Positions 16,173 to 25,841 are shown, counted from the stretch's first letter. The stretch is 64,000 nucleotides of DNA from Clostridia bacterium (GCA_017531505.1 JAFXKX010000009.1:62001-126000); one strand, 5' to 3'. The notes: generated from the letters alone by a model not told the origin. Translations and numbers: made by a program.

Positions 16173-17075
16173 TCAGTCAGATAACAGCGCTGCCATTTCT
16201 GCATCAAAGCCGGGATGTACCGCCATATTGACAGCCATCGCCGTTGCCAAAGCCGCCTTTTTAACCAGTATATCAATATGTTTGGGCGTTACGATCATCT
16301 CCGAACCCGGTGTACGGGCTAACAGTTTGTCCAGCGTACCGGCATATTTGCCTAGCGTTCTGTCAAACAATCCGCGGGCGATCACCGATGCATACGTCAC
16401 CGTAGGCACCCCCAGCGCCAGCACCGGCACCTCCAGATACGCCCTGTCTATGGCACACGGTGCATTGCCAAATCCGGATCCGGGGGTTATGCCCACATCA
16501 CTCACCTGCAGCACTGCCCCGATCCGCTCGGTCTGTTCGGATGCCAATGCATCGACCGCCACTACCAGATCCGGCTTCAGCTGACGGCATACCCCGCGTA
16601 CAGTCTCTGCCGTCTGTATGCCGGTCATACCCATCACGCCGGGCACAATGGCGCACAACTGCCGGTATCCCTCCCCCAATATCCCGGGCAATTCCTGCTG
16701 CAGATGCCGCGTAACAAACAACGTATCACATACATGAGGGCCGTAGGCATCCGGCGTGATACTGCGATTTCCTAGTCCCACCGCCAGTACGCAGCCAATG
16801 CCCTCCCAATCCATGATTTCGCACAGCATTTTTGCGCCACAGCGCGCAAACCCGTGCAGTTGTTCTTTGCTCTTATCCTCCATGCCTGTCCATTGCAGCG
16901 AAAAGTACCTGCCCTGCGGCCGATGCAGCCGTTTTGCCGCTTCTTGTGTATGTATGGATATTTTGGTATACTCTATTCCGTCTTCCAACTGCTGCGTCAG
17001 GCACTGCATTCCTTGGTTTGTTTGTGCCATTCCTTCGCTCAGTTCGATTGCCAGGTCTGTTCTGCGAGTTTGCAT
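16173..17075 (-). CDS. gpr: Germination protease GPR
   Basis: GPR degrades the small acid-soluble spore proteins early in germination. The 300-residue sequence starts with RTDLAIELSEG, a propeptide-like region, and carries LAVGLGNRSITPDAYGPHV, GVMGMTGIQTAE, VVAVDALAS and SDVGITPGSGFGN, which are family hallmarks. It is made in the forespore as a zymogen. GGAGAGG precedes the ATG at 17075. A forespore (sigma-G) promoter is expected but was not clear by eye. Confidence 0.96.
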   Translation of the reverse strand: MQTRRTDLAIELSEGMAQTNQGMQCLTQQLEDGIEYTKISIHTQEAAKRLHRPQGRYFSLQWTGMEDKSKEQLHGFARCGAKMLCEIMDWEGIGCVLAVGLGNRSITPDAYGPHVCDTLFVTRHLQQELPGILGEGYRQLCAIVPGVMGMTGIQTAETVRGVCRQLKPDLVVAVDALASEQTERIGAVLQVSDVGITPGSGFGNAPCAIDRAYLEVPVLALGVPTVTYASVIARGLFDRTLGKYAGTLDKLLARTPGSEMIVTPKHIDILVKKAALATAMAVNMAVHPGFDAEMAALLSD

Positions 17076-17135
17076 AAATACCTCTCCTTTTCATAAAGAT
17101 ATGGTTAATCTATGCAAAAATATTGGAAAAATCCC

Positions 17136-17164
17136 TTGCAATCGGCATGACCTTATGGTATTAT
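17136..17164 (+). promoter_or_regulatory. Sigma-A promoter of rpsT
   Basis: TTGCAA (17136-17141) and TATTAT (17159-17164), 17 bp spacer, about 38 nt upstream of the rpsT start codon. Confidence 0.7.
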
Positions 17165-17202
17165 TTCAATGTTAATCAAAATACTGTATAAGAGGTGAAA
17201 GT

Positions 17203-17457
17203 ATGGCTAATATCAAGTCGGCCAAAAAGCGCATTTTAGTTATAGAAAGAAAATCCGCTGAAAACCGGGCTGTAAAATCCGCACTGAAGACTCAGTTGAA
17301 GAAGTTTGACGAAGCAGTTGCTTCCGGTGCAGAAAATCTGACCTGCGTATATAACGACACCGTTAGCGCTGTTGACAAGGCTGCTGCAAAGGGCATCATC
17401 CACGGCAACAAGGCAAACCATGTCAAGGCTAAGCTCGCAAAGAAGCTGGCAAAATAA
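17203..17457 (+). CDS. rpsT: 30S ribosomal protein S20 (bS20)
   Basis: This 84-residue basic protein opens with MANIKSAKKRILVIERK and closes with NHVKAKLAKKLAK, both typical of bS20, which binds 16S rRNA in the small subunit. AGAGGTG precedes the start. It is transcribed alone, divergent from gpr and convergent with holA, as in many Firmicutes. It is one of only five plus-strand genes in the window. Confidence 0.97.
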   Translation: MANIKSAKKRILVIERKSAENRAVKSALKTQLKKFDEAVASGAENLTCVYNDTVSAVDKAAAKGIIHGNKANHVKAKLAKKLAK

Positions 17458-17501
17458 AGTTCCGAATTTTCTATTCGAATAGCGATTTGCAAATCAACAT
17501 C

Positions 17502-17535
17502 AAAAAACTCGTATTTGGCCAATACGAGTTTTTTT
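17502..17535. terminator. Bidirectional terminator between rpsT and holA
   Basis: AAACTCGTATT and AATACGAGTTT pair over 11 bp with a 5-nt loop. A tract of six A on the left and seven T on the right give U-tracts for both strands. Confidence 0.9.
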
Positions 17536-17546
17536 ATTTTTCTTTT

Positions 17547-18533
17547 TTAAAGTTTACCGTACATTTTCAAAAAGGTCAGTTTATACTCCTGCAGTTTCCC
17601 GCCCATCTTCAACTGTTGATCCACTTGTTCTAACTGTTGCAATGCTGTACGGATCTGCGCCAGACTAAAACTGCGGCAATCCCGTGCTGCAAATAACGCC
17701 GGATATGTCTTCATGCCCGTGGTCTCACTGAGTCTGTCCGCGATCTGGCGGTCATTCATTCCCGCGAGGGCACATTGTTTTGCCATATACATAGGCGAAA
17801 ACTTGGATACCAGCAAACCGATAAATCCGATAAGACCGCTGCGATCTCTCTTTACTTTTTCAAAGATCCCGAAAGCCGCCTCGTATTCCCCGGCCATCAT
17901 ATGATTGTGAAACTGAAAAATGTCGTATTCGGTGCTACCTGCCGCTACCGTATGCAGTTGTTCCGCATTTGGTTTTGTGATGCCGGCATATTTTAATTTG
18001 TCCACCTCATTCTTCAGCGCATACATTTCGCTGCCTGCGATCTCTATCAACAATTCCGCGGTCCCTTTTGTCAGAGTTATTCCCGATTTACGGGCATTGC
18101 CTACCAGCCATTTGAGAAGCCCATCCCCTTTTAAGGCATCGCCCTCCGCACTTACCGCATTCTTTTTCATGTCTTTGTAAATGCCCTTGCGCATATCCGG
18201 CTTCTTGCTGTAAGCCAATATCAGTTTTGTCTGCGGCGGCAATACTTCCATCACCTTTTCAAACTGCAATGCTTTTTCGCTGATATCGATGTCTTCCAGC
18301 AGAACAACACGCAGTTCCGCAAAACAGGGAGCTTGTAAACACGCATTTTTGACATCTGCGTAAGTCGTCTTTTCCTTCAGGATCGTCAGGTTCATTTCGG
18401 GAAATTGGATATCCAAAGCAGCAATCAGCGCATCTTTACAGTGATCTACCAGATATTGTTCTTCACCGTACAGAAAAAAACAGTTTTCTGTTTTCAGTTG
18501 TGGCAGCTGATTGATAAATTCCAATGCCTGCAT
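17547..18533 (-). CDS. holA: DNA polymerase III subunit delta
   Basis: The delta subunit opens the sliding clamp in the clamp loader. The 328-residue protein has the delta opening FFLYGEEQYLVDHCKDAL, then VLLEDIDIS, the middle LLKWLVGNARKSG, and the C-terminal collar region. It directly follows comEC on the same strand (3 nt gap), the usual order in Bacillota. GGAGGA is placed 7 nt before the ATG. The frame ends just before the bidirectional terminator shared with rpsT. Confidence 0.93.
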   Translation of the reverse strand: MQALEFINQLPQLKTENCFFLYGEEQYLVDHCKDALIAALDIQFPEMNLTILKEKTTYADVKNACLQAPCFAELRVVLLEDIDISEKALQFEKVMEVLPPQTKLILAYSKKPDMRKGIYKDMKKNAVSAEGDALKGDGLLKWLVGNARKSGITLTKGTAELLIEIAGSEMYALKNEVDKLKYAGITKPNAEQLHTVAAGSTEYDIFQFHNHMMAGEYEAAFGIFEKVKRDRSGLIGFIGLLVSKFSPMYMAKQCALAGMNDRQIADRLSETTGMKTYPALFAARDCRSFSLAQIRTALQQLEQVDQQLKMGGKLQEYKLTFLKMYGKL

Positions 18534-18536
18534 ATG

Positions 18537-20636
18537 TTATCCTCCGTTTTCCGGGATCAGATCGATCTCCAGCATCCCTGTCTGATACAGATTTTCTCCC
18601 GACCCATGCACTGCTCTTTGATCCGCATATACAAAACGCATATACTCCAACTGTGCAGGCAATTCACTGTATCCACCCTTATTATAATAAAGAATCGGGA
18701 TACTTCCAATGTCTTGAGCAATATTTTCATGAAAATCCAATACAAACAGGCAAGCCGGATCCTCTGCCACCGTCAGCAGCAAGGTACTTTCTTCCTGCCC
18801 CTGCCACAAATACATCTGTTCGCTGATCCGTAATGACTCCGGTAATGCTTTGACATCGGTATATCCCCACTTATATTTCAATACCGTCGCTACGGTATCC
18901 GCCGCATATATGCATTGTATGCGCCCCATATCATACAGCCGACACAGCGCTTCACTTCCGCTGCCCACATCTGTCATAATACACACATCGTAATCCATAC
19001 CGCGTTCCAGCGCATATTCCCATGCCGCTTCGCCGCCGCCATCCGAAATCAATATATTTCTGCCGTCCTCGGTAGTGAGTACCGCACAAAGATCCTCCTC
19101 TGCAAAACACCGCAGCGTCATCTTCTTAGGTAGCGCAGGCAGCAGCAACCCCAGCGCAAAGACCACAGCCAGCGCACCTGCAATGACCTTCTTGTATTTT
19201 TGCGACAGAAAGACTTTATCAGAATACAGATACAGGCTGAAATACCAGACCCCTATCAGCAGCGGTGCCATCGCCGGCAGATAAAATCCCCAGTGGTCTA
19301 TGGCCGCACACGCGCTTACAAATTCATCAAAAATATGGATGCACCATGCACCGATCTCTGCCCAGACCGCACCTGTATCAAACAGCAGCGCCAACGCTGT
19401 TACACCCATAAGCAACGGGATCATCAAAGCCGAATACAACACTGCTGCTGTATTGGCCAGCAGTCCGGGCAACCAAATATAATGACTGATCCCAAGCGTG
19501 ATGGGCAATGTCCCCAGCGTTGCAGCTATGCCTGTACAAACCGCCTGCCGCAATATCGACGGGCGCATTTTACAAAGGATCTCTTCCAGCGGGCGTGTCA
19601 GCAATATCATACCCAGCACTGCAGAGAAGGACAATTGCAGACCCAGATCAAATATCTGCGCCGGATTCCCCGCCAGGATTCCCAGATAGGCAGCCGCCAA
19701 TGCCGTCAGCGGGTCATTGCGTTTGCCGAGGTATTTTACCCATACCGCCACTTCATACATCCATAAAGCACGTACCATAGATACTTTCCAGCCGGTCAGT
19801 ATCGTGTAAAACACCATCACCGCCTGTCCTATCCAAAAAGGAATACGTCGATCGATCATTTTACCGCGGAATACCCAATGCAACAGTCCTGCCAAAATGG
19901 CAATATGTGAACCGGATATCGACAAAATATGCGTCAACCCCGTCAGCCGCAGTTGTTCTTTACGCAGGCTGTCTACATCGCTTTCATCACCCAGCAGAAA
20001 TGCCTTTGCCAAATCTCCGTGCTGCGGGAACAATGCGTCGATACGCCGGCCAAGGTTTCGGCTCAATCGGTGAATAGCTGCCAACAAACCGCCTTTTGTG
20101 CCTGTTGCGGCATCTGCCTCACTATAACCGCGATACATCACACCTTGAGACATACAGTATCTGAGATCGTCAAAATCTCCGGGATGCAGCGAAGCCTCCG
20201 GCACCTGAAGCCGCACCATCGCCATAATATATGTATCCTGCTCATATTCTTCAGACGAAGTCAAAAAGATACCTTTGGACAATGCCTCGCCTTCTGCCGT
20301 TGCCTCTGTCAGCAGATAAGTATATCCGTCCTCCGACGGTATCACCTTTTGTACACATCCCGTAATCGTGACTGTTTGAGAGAGATCGATATCGGGATAC
20401 ACAGGGATCACTGTGCCGCCGGCCCAGATACCGGCACACAATGCCGCCGCCATACCGCATATCAGCAGCCGTTTCCCGTCCAAAAACCATATACCGATGC
20501 CCATCAGCAGACCGATCACCAACAGACAGACCAATACCGGTAACCGATATACGATACCCAATAAAATCCCCACCGTATACATCACTGCCGCAAACAGCAA
20601 TATCCGCGGGTGCATCCATACACGCTTTTCTTTCAC
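18537..20636 (-). CDS. comEC: ComEC/Rec2 competence membrane protein with degenerate MBL domain
   Basis: ComEC is the channel for single-stranded DNA uptake. The 699-residue protein begins with two or three membrane helices, an OB-like soluble domain (about residues 90-190), then the multi-helix Competence domain with GLTHILSISGSHIAIL and AFLLGDESD. The C-terminal domain (from about 560) has the outline of an MBL domain, but the metal motif HxHxDH is absent: TDVGSGSE stands there. The GTG at 20636 was chosen because AGGAG lies 7 nt upstream; the frame upstream would overlap plsX. No comEA precedes it. Whether DNA uptake still works cannot be judged. Confidence 0.9.
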   Translation of the reverse strand: MKEKRVWMHPRILLFAAVMYTVGILLGIVYRLPVLVCLLVIGLLMGIGIWFLDGKRLLICGMAAALCAGIWAGGTVIPVYPDIDLSQTVTITGCVQKVIPSEDGYTYLLTEATAEGEALSKGIFLTSSEEYEQDTYIMAMVRLQVPEASLHPGDFDDLRYCMSQGVMYRGYSEADAATGTKGGLLAAIHRLSRNLGRRIDALFPQHGDLAKAFLLGDESDVDSLRKEQLRLTGLTHILSISGSHIAILAGLLHWVFRGKMIDRRIPFWIGQAVMVFYTILTGWKVSMVRALWMYEVAVWVKYLGKRNDPLTALAAAYLGILAGNPAQIFDLGLQLSFSAVLGMILLTRPLEEILCKMRPSILRQAVCTGIAATLGTLPITLGISHYIWLPGLLANTAAVLYSALMIPLLMGVTALALLFDTGAVWAEIGAWCIHIFDEFVSACAAIDHWGFYLPAMAPLLIGVWYFSLYLYSDKVFLSQKYKKVIAGALAVVFALGLLLPALPKKMTLRCFAEEDLCAVLTTEDGRNILISDGGGEAAWEYALERGMDYDVCIMTDVGSGSEALCRLYDMGRIQCIYAADTVATVLKYKWGYTDVKALPESLRISEQMYLWQGQEESTLLLTVAEDPACLFVLDFHENIAQDIGSIPILYYNKGGYSELPAQLEYMRFVYADQRAVHGSGENLYQTGMLEIDLIPENGG

Positions 20637-20663
20637 ACGATCTCTCCTTTCCTTATAATATAA

Positions 20664-20687
20664 ATGCAGCGCCTTAAGGCGCTGCAT
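20664..20687 (-). terminator. Hairpin between plsX and comEC
   Basis: ATGCAGCGCC (20664-20673) and GGCGCTGCAT (20678-20687) form a perfect 10-bp stem with loop TTAA, 13 nt after the plsX stop. Only TTTATATTAT follows, so it may be a weak terminator or an mRNA-stabilising processing hairpin. Confidence 0.55.
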
Positions 20688-20700
20688 TGTGTTTGTGTTC

Positions 20701-21720
20701 TTATTCGGCCTGCACAGTCTTCTCGTTGAGTTTTGCCAGCTCTTCCTGGATCTTTGCCACAACACCCATCTGCGCAAATTCTCTGCCCTGACGGATCGCG
20801 CTGACGATCGCCTTTGCATTGGAACTGCCATGGGATTTGATCAGACCTGCCTTGGTACCCAGCAGCAAAGAACCGCCGTATTCCGTATAGTCCAGTTTCT
20901 TTTTCAGATCTGTAAACGCAGGTTTTGCCAACAATGCGCCGATTTTTGTACGCGTTGTGCTCATCATTGCTTCCTTTATCTCTGCAAACAGGAAAGATGC
21001 GCAACCCTCCATAAACTTCATCAATACATTGCCGGTAAATCCGTCTGCTACGACTACGTCAAAATCACCGCTCAGAATGTCTCTTCCTTCTGCATTGCCT
21101 ACAAAGTTAATATCTGCCTGCTTGAGCAGCTGATATGCCTCTTTGGTCAATGCATTTCCTTTTTCTTCTTCAGCACCGTTGTTGATCAGGCCTACTCTGG
21201 GGTTTTCGATGCCCATGATCAATCGCATATAAATGCTGCCCATGACTGCAAACTGCTGCAAGTATGCAGGCTTACAGTCTACATTGGCGCCGCAGTCGAT
21301 CAGCAATACACCACCGCCAGCCGAGGGGAGGATCGGTGCCAGCGCAGGGCGCAGAACGCCGGGTGCGCGGCGAATGACCAAAGTACCGCCGGCTACTGCC
21401 GCACCGGTGCTGCCTGCCGTGATAAAGATATCTCCTTTGCCTTCTGTAGCCATACGCATACCAACTACCATAGAAGAATCCTTCTTGGTACGCACAGCGG
21501 CTACAGGCGGTTCTGCCATCTCTATCTCTTCCCTTGCATCTACGATTTCTACGCGTTCCTTATCATAATTCTGACCTGCCAGATGTTCGCGGATCACTTC
21601 CTCTTTGCCTACCAGATAGACAAAAATATCCTCATACTCATGCAGCGCTGCCACGGTACCGTCAATAATCGCCTTCGGCGCGTTATCGCCGCCCATGGCA
21701 TCTATAATGATTTTATACAT
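20701..21720 (-). CDS. plsX: Phosphate acyltransferase PlsX
   Basis: PlsX makes acyl-phosphate from acyl-ACP for phospholipid synthesis at the membrane surface. The 339-residue protein has IDAMGGDNAPKAII, ITAGSTGAAVAGG, DCGANVDCKP, INNGAEEEKGN and VADGFTGNVLMK, all hallmarks. The usual partners plsY, fapR, rpmF and fabD are not next to it; a small membrane protein gene lies 12 nt upstream and comEC downstream. Confidence 0.96.
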   Translation of the reverse strand: MYKIIIDAMGGDNAPKAIIDGTVAALHEYEDIFVYLVGKEEVIREHLAGQNYDKERVEIVDAREEIEMAEPPVAAVRTKKDSSMVVGMRMATEGKGDIFITAGSTGAAVAGGTLVIRRAPGVLRPALAPILPSAGGGVLLIDCGANVDCKPAYLQQFAVMGSIYMRLIMGIENPRVGLINNGAEEEKGNALTKEAYQLLKQADINFVGNAEGRDILSGDFDVVVADGFTGNVLMKFMEGCASFLFAEIKEAMMSTTRTKIGALLAKPAFTDLKKKLDYTEYGGSLLLGTKAGLIKSHGSSNAKAIVSAIRQGREFAQMGVVAKIQEELAKLNEKTVQAE

Positions 21721-21732
21721 ATCTGCCTCGCA

Positions 21733-22044
21733 TTACTTCAGGTATTTCCCGAATTTCTTTTTGAAATAAACGACCGTTCCCAATACCAGTGCCAGACAAA
21801 TGCCATACATAATATAGCTCAGTACCATCAGATTTTCGATCGCATACATTTCGATCACGCTGATTGCCGTCATCAGAATACCAACCACAATAGCCAGTAT
21901 GCTGATCGCCTTATTGACTTCGGGCTTGATCTCATCGGGATAATCGTTTTTATACAAACTGCCTTTACGGGTAATACCGGAGATCAAAAAGAAAATACCA
22001 ATACCCAGGTTAAACAATGTAAGCATATTGTCCATATCATTCAT
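21733..22044 (-). CDS. Small membrane protein of unknown function
   Basis: A 103-residue protein with three hydrophobic segments (about residues 8-22, 46-64, 70-92) and a basic C-terminus FKKKFGKYLK. Between the first two segments lies a polar loop with YPDEIKPEVNK. I do not recognise the family. GAGGA lies 7 nt upstream of the ATG at 22044. It has its own strong promoter and is followed by plsX, with which it is probably cotranscribed. Confidence 0.75.
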   Translation of the reverse strand: MNDMDNMLTLFNLGIGIFFLISGITRKGSLYKNDYPDEIKPEVNKAISILAIVVGILMTAISVIEMYAIENLMVLSYIMYGICLALVLGTVVYFKKKFGKYLK

Positions 22045-22092
22045 AATTGCGTCCTCTTCAGCGGATAACCGCTTCTCTTATATGATTTTATA

Positions 22093-22121
22093 ATTATATA
22101 GTTCTGTGTCGAAAAAGTCAA
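22093..22121 (-). promoter_or_regulatory. Sigma-A promoter of the small membrane gene and plsX
   Basis: TTGACT (22116-22121) and TATAAT (22093-22098), 17 bp apart on the minus strand. Confidence 0.8.
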
Positions 22122-22127
22122 CGCGGC

Positions 22128-22820
22128 TCAGCGAATCTCTCGCAGCGAGAATTCCAAATAGTCACATGATGTCAGTATATAGCGGACACCGTCGATCACG
22201 ATATCTTCAAAATCCTCTTTACGGATCTGCCTGCCGTGCAGATGTCCGTACAACACTGTTTTTACACCGTACTCCGCATATAGTCTTGTAAACTCACTGG
22301 CACCTTTATCCTGCGTAAACGGTGGATAATGCATAATCCCGATGCGTTCTCCCTCCAGCTTCTGCGCCGCTTTCAGAGACAGTTCCAGGCGATTGACCTC
22401 GCGGGCATAGATCTTTGCATCCTCCTGCGAAAAATCCTGTTCGCCCTTCTGCTTCCATCCGCGCGCCCCGACAAATACATAATCCCCTAATACAATGGCA
22501 TTATTCTGCAGAAAATGCGTATTGTTATGCAAATAAGCATTTGTCTTTTTGAGAGAAGCGTGCCAGTAGTCATGATTGCCGCGAATCAGGATCTTGGTAC
22601 CCGGCATACCGCATACCGCATCCAGATCCGCCTTGGCATGAGCATAGTCCATCGCCCAGCTGGTATCACCTGCAGAAATGACCACATCATCGTCTGTCAC
22701 TTTTTCCATCCAATCTTTTTGGATGCTCTGCCAATGATCTGTCCAATTTTGTCCGAAAATATCCATGGGCTTATCGCTGTCCAATGAAAGATGCAGGTCG
22801 GATATGGCATATATCTTCAC
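22128..22820 (-). CDS. Calcineurin-like metallophosphoesterase
   Basis: A 230-residue phosphoesterase with the full metal-binding set: ISDLHLS, SAGDTSWAMD, IRGNHDYW, IMHYPPF and YGHLHG. It belongs to a clostridial family often found beside engB or lon; the substrate is not known. The start is a GTG at 22820 that overlaps the engB stop codon (GTGA), with GGAGGAAG upstream inside engB. Readings that begin further upstream lie within engB and add no family-like sequence. Confidence 0.88.
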   Translation of the reverse strand: MKIYAISDLHLSLDSDKPMDIFGQNWTDHWQSIQKDWMEKVTDDDVVISAGDTSWAMDYAHAKADLDAVCGMPGTKILIRGNHDYWHASLKKTNAYLHNNTHFLQNNAIVLGDYVFVGARGWKQKGEQDFSQEDAKIYAREVNRLELSLKAAQKLEGERIGIMHYPPFTQDKGASEFTRLYAEYGVKTVLYGHLHGRQIRKEDFEDIVIDGVRYILTSCDYLEFSLREIR

Positions 22821-23419
22821 GCCTCTTCCTCCTCCGCAAACAGATATCCTTCTATTACTTCCAGCAATTCGTCCTTGCCCAATTTGTCTTCCGAGGAGAT
22901 GTGCAGCACGGTTTCGCAATGATAGTCTTTCAGCAGACGTTTGATACGGTTACATTCATTTTTCCGCTTGGATTTTGCCACCTTGTCCGCCTTTGTCGCC
23001 ACTACAATATACGGTATTCCAAAATAGTTGGCATACTCGATCATCGCGATATCATGCTCTGTCGGTTCTCTGCGGATATCGATCAGGATCAATACCACTT
23101 TCAGCATAGGTGACTGTTCAAAGTAGCCACCCATACGTGCATCCCACTGTCCCAGTTCCTCCTTGGATACATTTGCAAATCCGTATCCCGGCAAGTCCAC
23201 CAGATAAAAATTGCCATTGAGCAGGAAATAATTGACCAGTTTTGTCTTACCCGGCGTTTTGGATACTTTGGCCAGCTTATTCTGGTTTGTCAACATATTG
23301 ATCAGTGAAGATTTTCCCACATTGGATTTACCCACCAATGCCACTTCAGGCAGATCGCTGTTGAATTCCGCATAATCCTTTGTCAAACTCTTGATAAACT
23401 TTGCAGATGTGATGCGCAT
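22817..23419 (-). CDS. ysxC: Ribosome biogenesis GTPase YsxC/EngB
   Basis: EngB is an essential GTPase in assembly of the large ribosomal subunit. The 200-residue protein has G1 GKSNVGKSS, G2 in KTPGKTK, G3 DLPGYG, G4 TKADK and the G5-like HISSEDK. Its start codon shares one base with the lon stop (TAATG), and it overlaps the phosphoesterase gene by 4 nt, so the three are translationally coupled. Confidence 0.95.
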   Translation of the reverse strand: MRITSAKFIKSLTKDYAEFNSDLPEVALVGKSNVGKSSLINMLTNQNKLAKVSKTPGKTKLVNYFLLNGNFYLVDLPGYGFANVSKEELGQWDARMGGYFEQSPMLKVVLILIDIRREPTEHDIAMIEYANYFGIPYIVVATKADKVAKSKRKNECNRIKRLLKDYHCETVLHISSEDKLGKDELLEVIEGYLFAEEEEA

Positions 23420-25731
23420 TACGCTTTCTCCTTCATCAATCCCAGCCGCAGCACCTCTTCAAAATGGGTCACCGGATGGAACTGCAGTTTCTCTCGGATC
23501 TCTTTAGGGATATCCTGAATATCCCTTACATTTTCTTTGGGAATAATGATCTCTCGGATACCCGCACGGTATGCCGCAAAAGCCTTCTCCCGCAAGCCGC
23601 CGATCATCAGTACTCTGCCTACCAATGTGATCTCACCGGTCATTGCAATATCTCTGCGCACTTTACGGCCGGTCAGCGCGCTGCTGACAGCCAGTGCCAT
23701 GGTGATACCCGCAGAAGGACCATCTTTGGGCACCGCGCCCTCGGGCACATGGATGTGGATATCTTTATTCTTATAAAACTCCCCATCGATGCCCAGCGAA
23801 CCGCTGATCGCCCGCACGTGAGAAATCGCCGTCTTGGCACTTTCCTTCATCACATCGCCCAACTGACCTGTCAGTTCGATATTGCCGCTGCCTTCCATAG
23901 CCGATACTTCCACCGGCAATGTGGTGCCGCCCGCATATGTCCATGCCAGACCTACCGCCACGCCTACACAGGGCTTATCCGGCAGCTGTGTTTCCAGATG
24001 TTTCGGCTTACCCAAATACTCTGCCAGATCTTTTTTGCCGATCGCGATGGACTGATTTTGCTCCACATACTTTTTGGCTGCTTTGCGGCAAAGCACACCG
24101 ATCTCCCGCTCCAGCGAACGCACACCGCTTTCCACCGTATACTCGCTGATGATCGCGCGTACTGCTGCAGGCTGTATTTTGAGCATTTCTTTGGTCAGGC
24201 CATTCTTTTCCAACTGTTTGGGAATGAGATGTTTGTTTGCGATCTGCTCTTTCTCATAAGGCGTATAGCTTTCCAGTTCTATGATCTCCAATCGGTCATA
24301 CAATGCCGGCGGGATATCCTCTGCATTGTTTGCTGTTGCAATAAACATGACCTGAGACAGATCAAAATCAATATCCAGATAATGATCCTGGAACGCGGTA
24401 TTGACTGATTCGTCCAGCACTTCCAGCATAGCAGAAGTGGGGTCCCCCTTATAATCGCTGGCCATCTTATCGATCTCATCCAGCAGGAATACCGGATTCA
24501 TCGTTCCTGCACGGCGAATGTTGGAGATGATGCGTCCGGGCACGGCACCGATATACGTTCTGCGATGTCCGCGGATCTCTGCCTCATCACGCACGCCGCC
24601 CAGCGACATTCTGACAAATTTACGACCGATCGCCTCTGCAATACAGCTGGCAATGGATGTTTTGCCTACACCGGGCGGTCCCACAAAGCACAGGATATTG
24701 CCCTGCAGTTTGCCGGTCAGAGAGAACACAGATAAATACTCTAAAATGCGCTCCTTGACCTTATCCATGCCATAGTGTTTCTTATCCAGCGTCTTCTTCG
24801 CCTTTGCGATATCCACCGTATCCTCGGTATAGCGTCCATACGGCAGCGCTGTGATCCATTCAAAATAGTTGAGCAGCACATTATAATCCGGAGACTGCGG
24901 ATTCATACGCTCCATACGCGCCGCTTCCTTATACAGTTTTTCCTTGATATCCTCTTCCACGGGCATAGATGCAATGAACTCCTTAAAGCCCTGCACCTCA
25001 CCCTCTACATCGTCATCGCCCAAAGAGATCTGCATAGATTTGATCTGTTCGCGCAGATACGCCTCTTTCTGCATCTTCTCCATACGTACACGGGTAGACT
25101 TGGTGATCTCACGTTCCAGTTCGCCGATGTTCTTTTCCTGCTCGATCAACTCGATCAGTTTTTTATAGCGCACCTGAATATCCAATGTATCCAACAGATC
25201 CTGCTTGTCCTCGATCTTGTTGACAAATGTCAGCGCAACCGTATCTACCAACTCCTGCTCAGAAGTGATATCCTGCAATGCATATACGGTTTCCATGCTT
25301 ACTTTACCTGTCACCTGCGCATAATCTTCATAGGCATTGAGCAATGCGCGCATATATGCGTGTCCGAATCTGCCATCTACCGGCAATTCTTCACACTCCT
25401 GTACATCTGCATAATAATGTCCATCCACCCAGCAGTCCAGCATACGGGCCCGGCTGATGCCGTTTGCCAATATCCGCAGAGCACCGTCCTGCAGTTTCAA
25501 TACATGCTTGATCTTGCACAGCACACCGGTGGTATATATGTCTTTTTTGGCAGGGCTCTCCATCCGCAGGTTTTTCTGCGTTGCCAGAAAAATATAAGAA
25601 TCCTGCTCTACTGCATGGTTGACCGCATCAACAGAAGTCTGCCGTGCCACTTCAAAATTTATTACTGTATTGGGAAATACAACGATACCGCGCAGCGGTA
25701 CCATAGGCAGGCTGCGATATTCTTTTTGCAT
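23419..25731 (-). CDS. lon: ATP-dependent protease Lon
   Basis: A 770-residue LonA protease for misfolded and regulatory proteins in the cytosol. It has the N-terminal substrate domain (LPMVPLRGIVVFPNTVINFE), a coiled linker, AAA motifs GPPGVGKTS and FLLDEIDKM, and the proteolytic domain with the catalytic serine in PKDGPSAGITMA and the lysine in GLREKAFAAYRAG. The ATG at 25731 is spaced 11 nt from GGAGG; the ATG at 25740 is only 2 nt away and was rejected. Promoter at 25771-25799. Linkage to clpX, engB and tig is a common clostridial order. Confidence 0.95.
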   Translation of the reverse strand: MQKEYRSLPMVPLRGIVVFPNTVINFEVARQTSVDAVNHAVEQDSYIFLATQKNLRMESPAKKDIYTTGVLCKIKHVLKLQDGALRILANGISRARMLDCWVDGHYYADVQECEELPVDGRFGHAYMRALLNAYEDYAQVTGKVSMETVYALQDITSEQELVDTVALTFVNKIEDKQDLLDTLDIQVRYKKLIELIEQEKNIGELEREITKSTRVRMEKMQKEAYLREQIKSMQISLGDDDVEGEVQGFKEFIASMPVEEDIKEKLYKEAARMERMNPQSPDYNVLLNYFEWITALPYGRYTEDTVDIAKAKKTLDKKHYGMDKVKERILEYLSVFSLTGKLQGNILCFVGPPGVGKTSIASCIAEAIGRKFVRMSLGGVRDEAEIRGHRRTYIGAVPGRIISNIRRAGTMNPVFLLDEIDKMASDYKGDPTSAMLEVLDESVNTAFQDHYLDIDFDLSQVMFIATANNAEDIPPALYDRLEIIELESYTPYEKEQIANKHLIPKQLEKNGLTKEMLKIQPAAVRAIISEYTVESGVRSLEREIGVLCRKAAKKYVEQNQSIAIGKKDLAEYLGKPKHLETQLPDKPCVGVAVGLAWTYAGGTTLPVEVSAMEGSGNIELTGQLGDVMKESAKTAISHVRAISGSLGIDGEFYKNKDIHIHVPEGAVPKDGPSAGITMALAVSSALTGRKVRRDIAMTGEITLVGRVLMIGGLREKAFAAYRAGIREIIIPKENVRDIQDIPKEIREKLQFHPVTHFEEVLRLGLMKEKA

Positions 25732-25770
25732 ATCTTTCATTTCCTCCAAATCACTAAATATCCATTTTGT

Positions 25771-25799
25771 ATTATACAACAAAACCCGACTTCGCACAA
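25771..25799 (-). promoter_or_regulatory. Sigma-A promoter of lon
   Basis: TTGTGC (25794-25799) and TATAAT (25771-25776) on the minus strand, 17 bp apart. No HrcA (CIRCE) or CtsR site is visible next to it. Confidence 0.6.
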
Positions 25800-25841
25800 C
25801 CGACACTGCCCGTGCAAATTGCGGAACAATTTGTAAATAAA

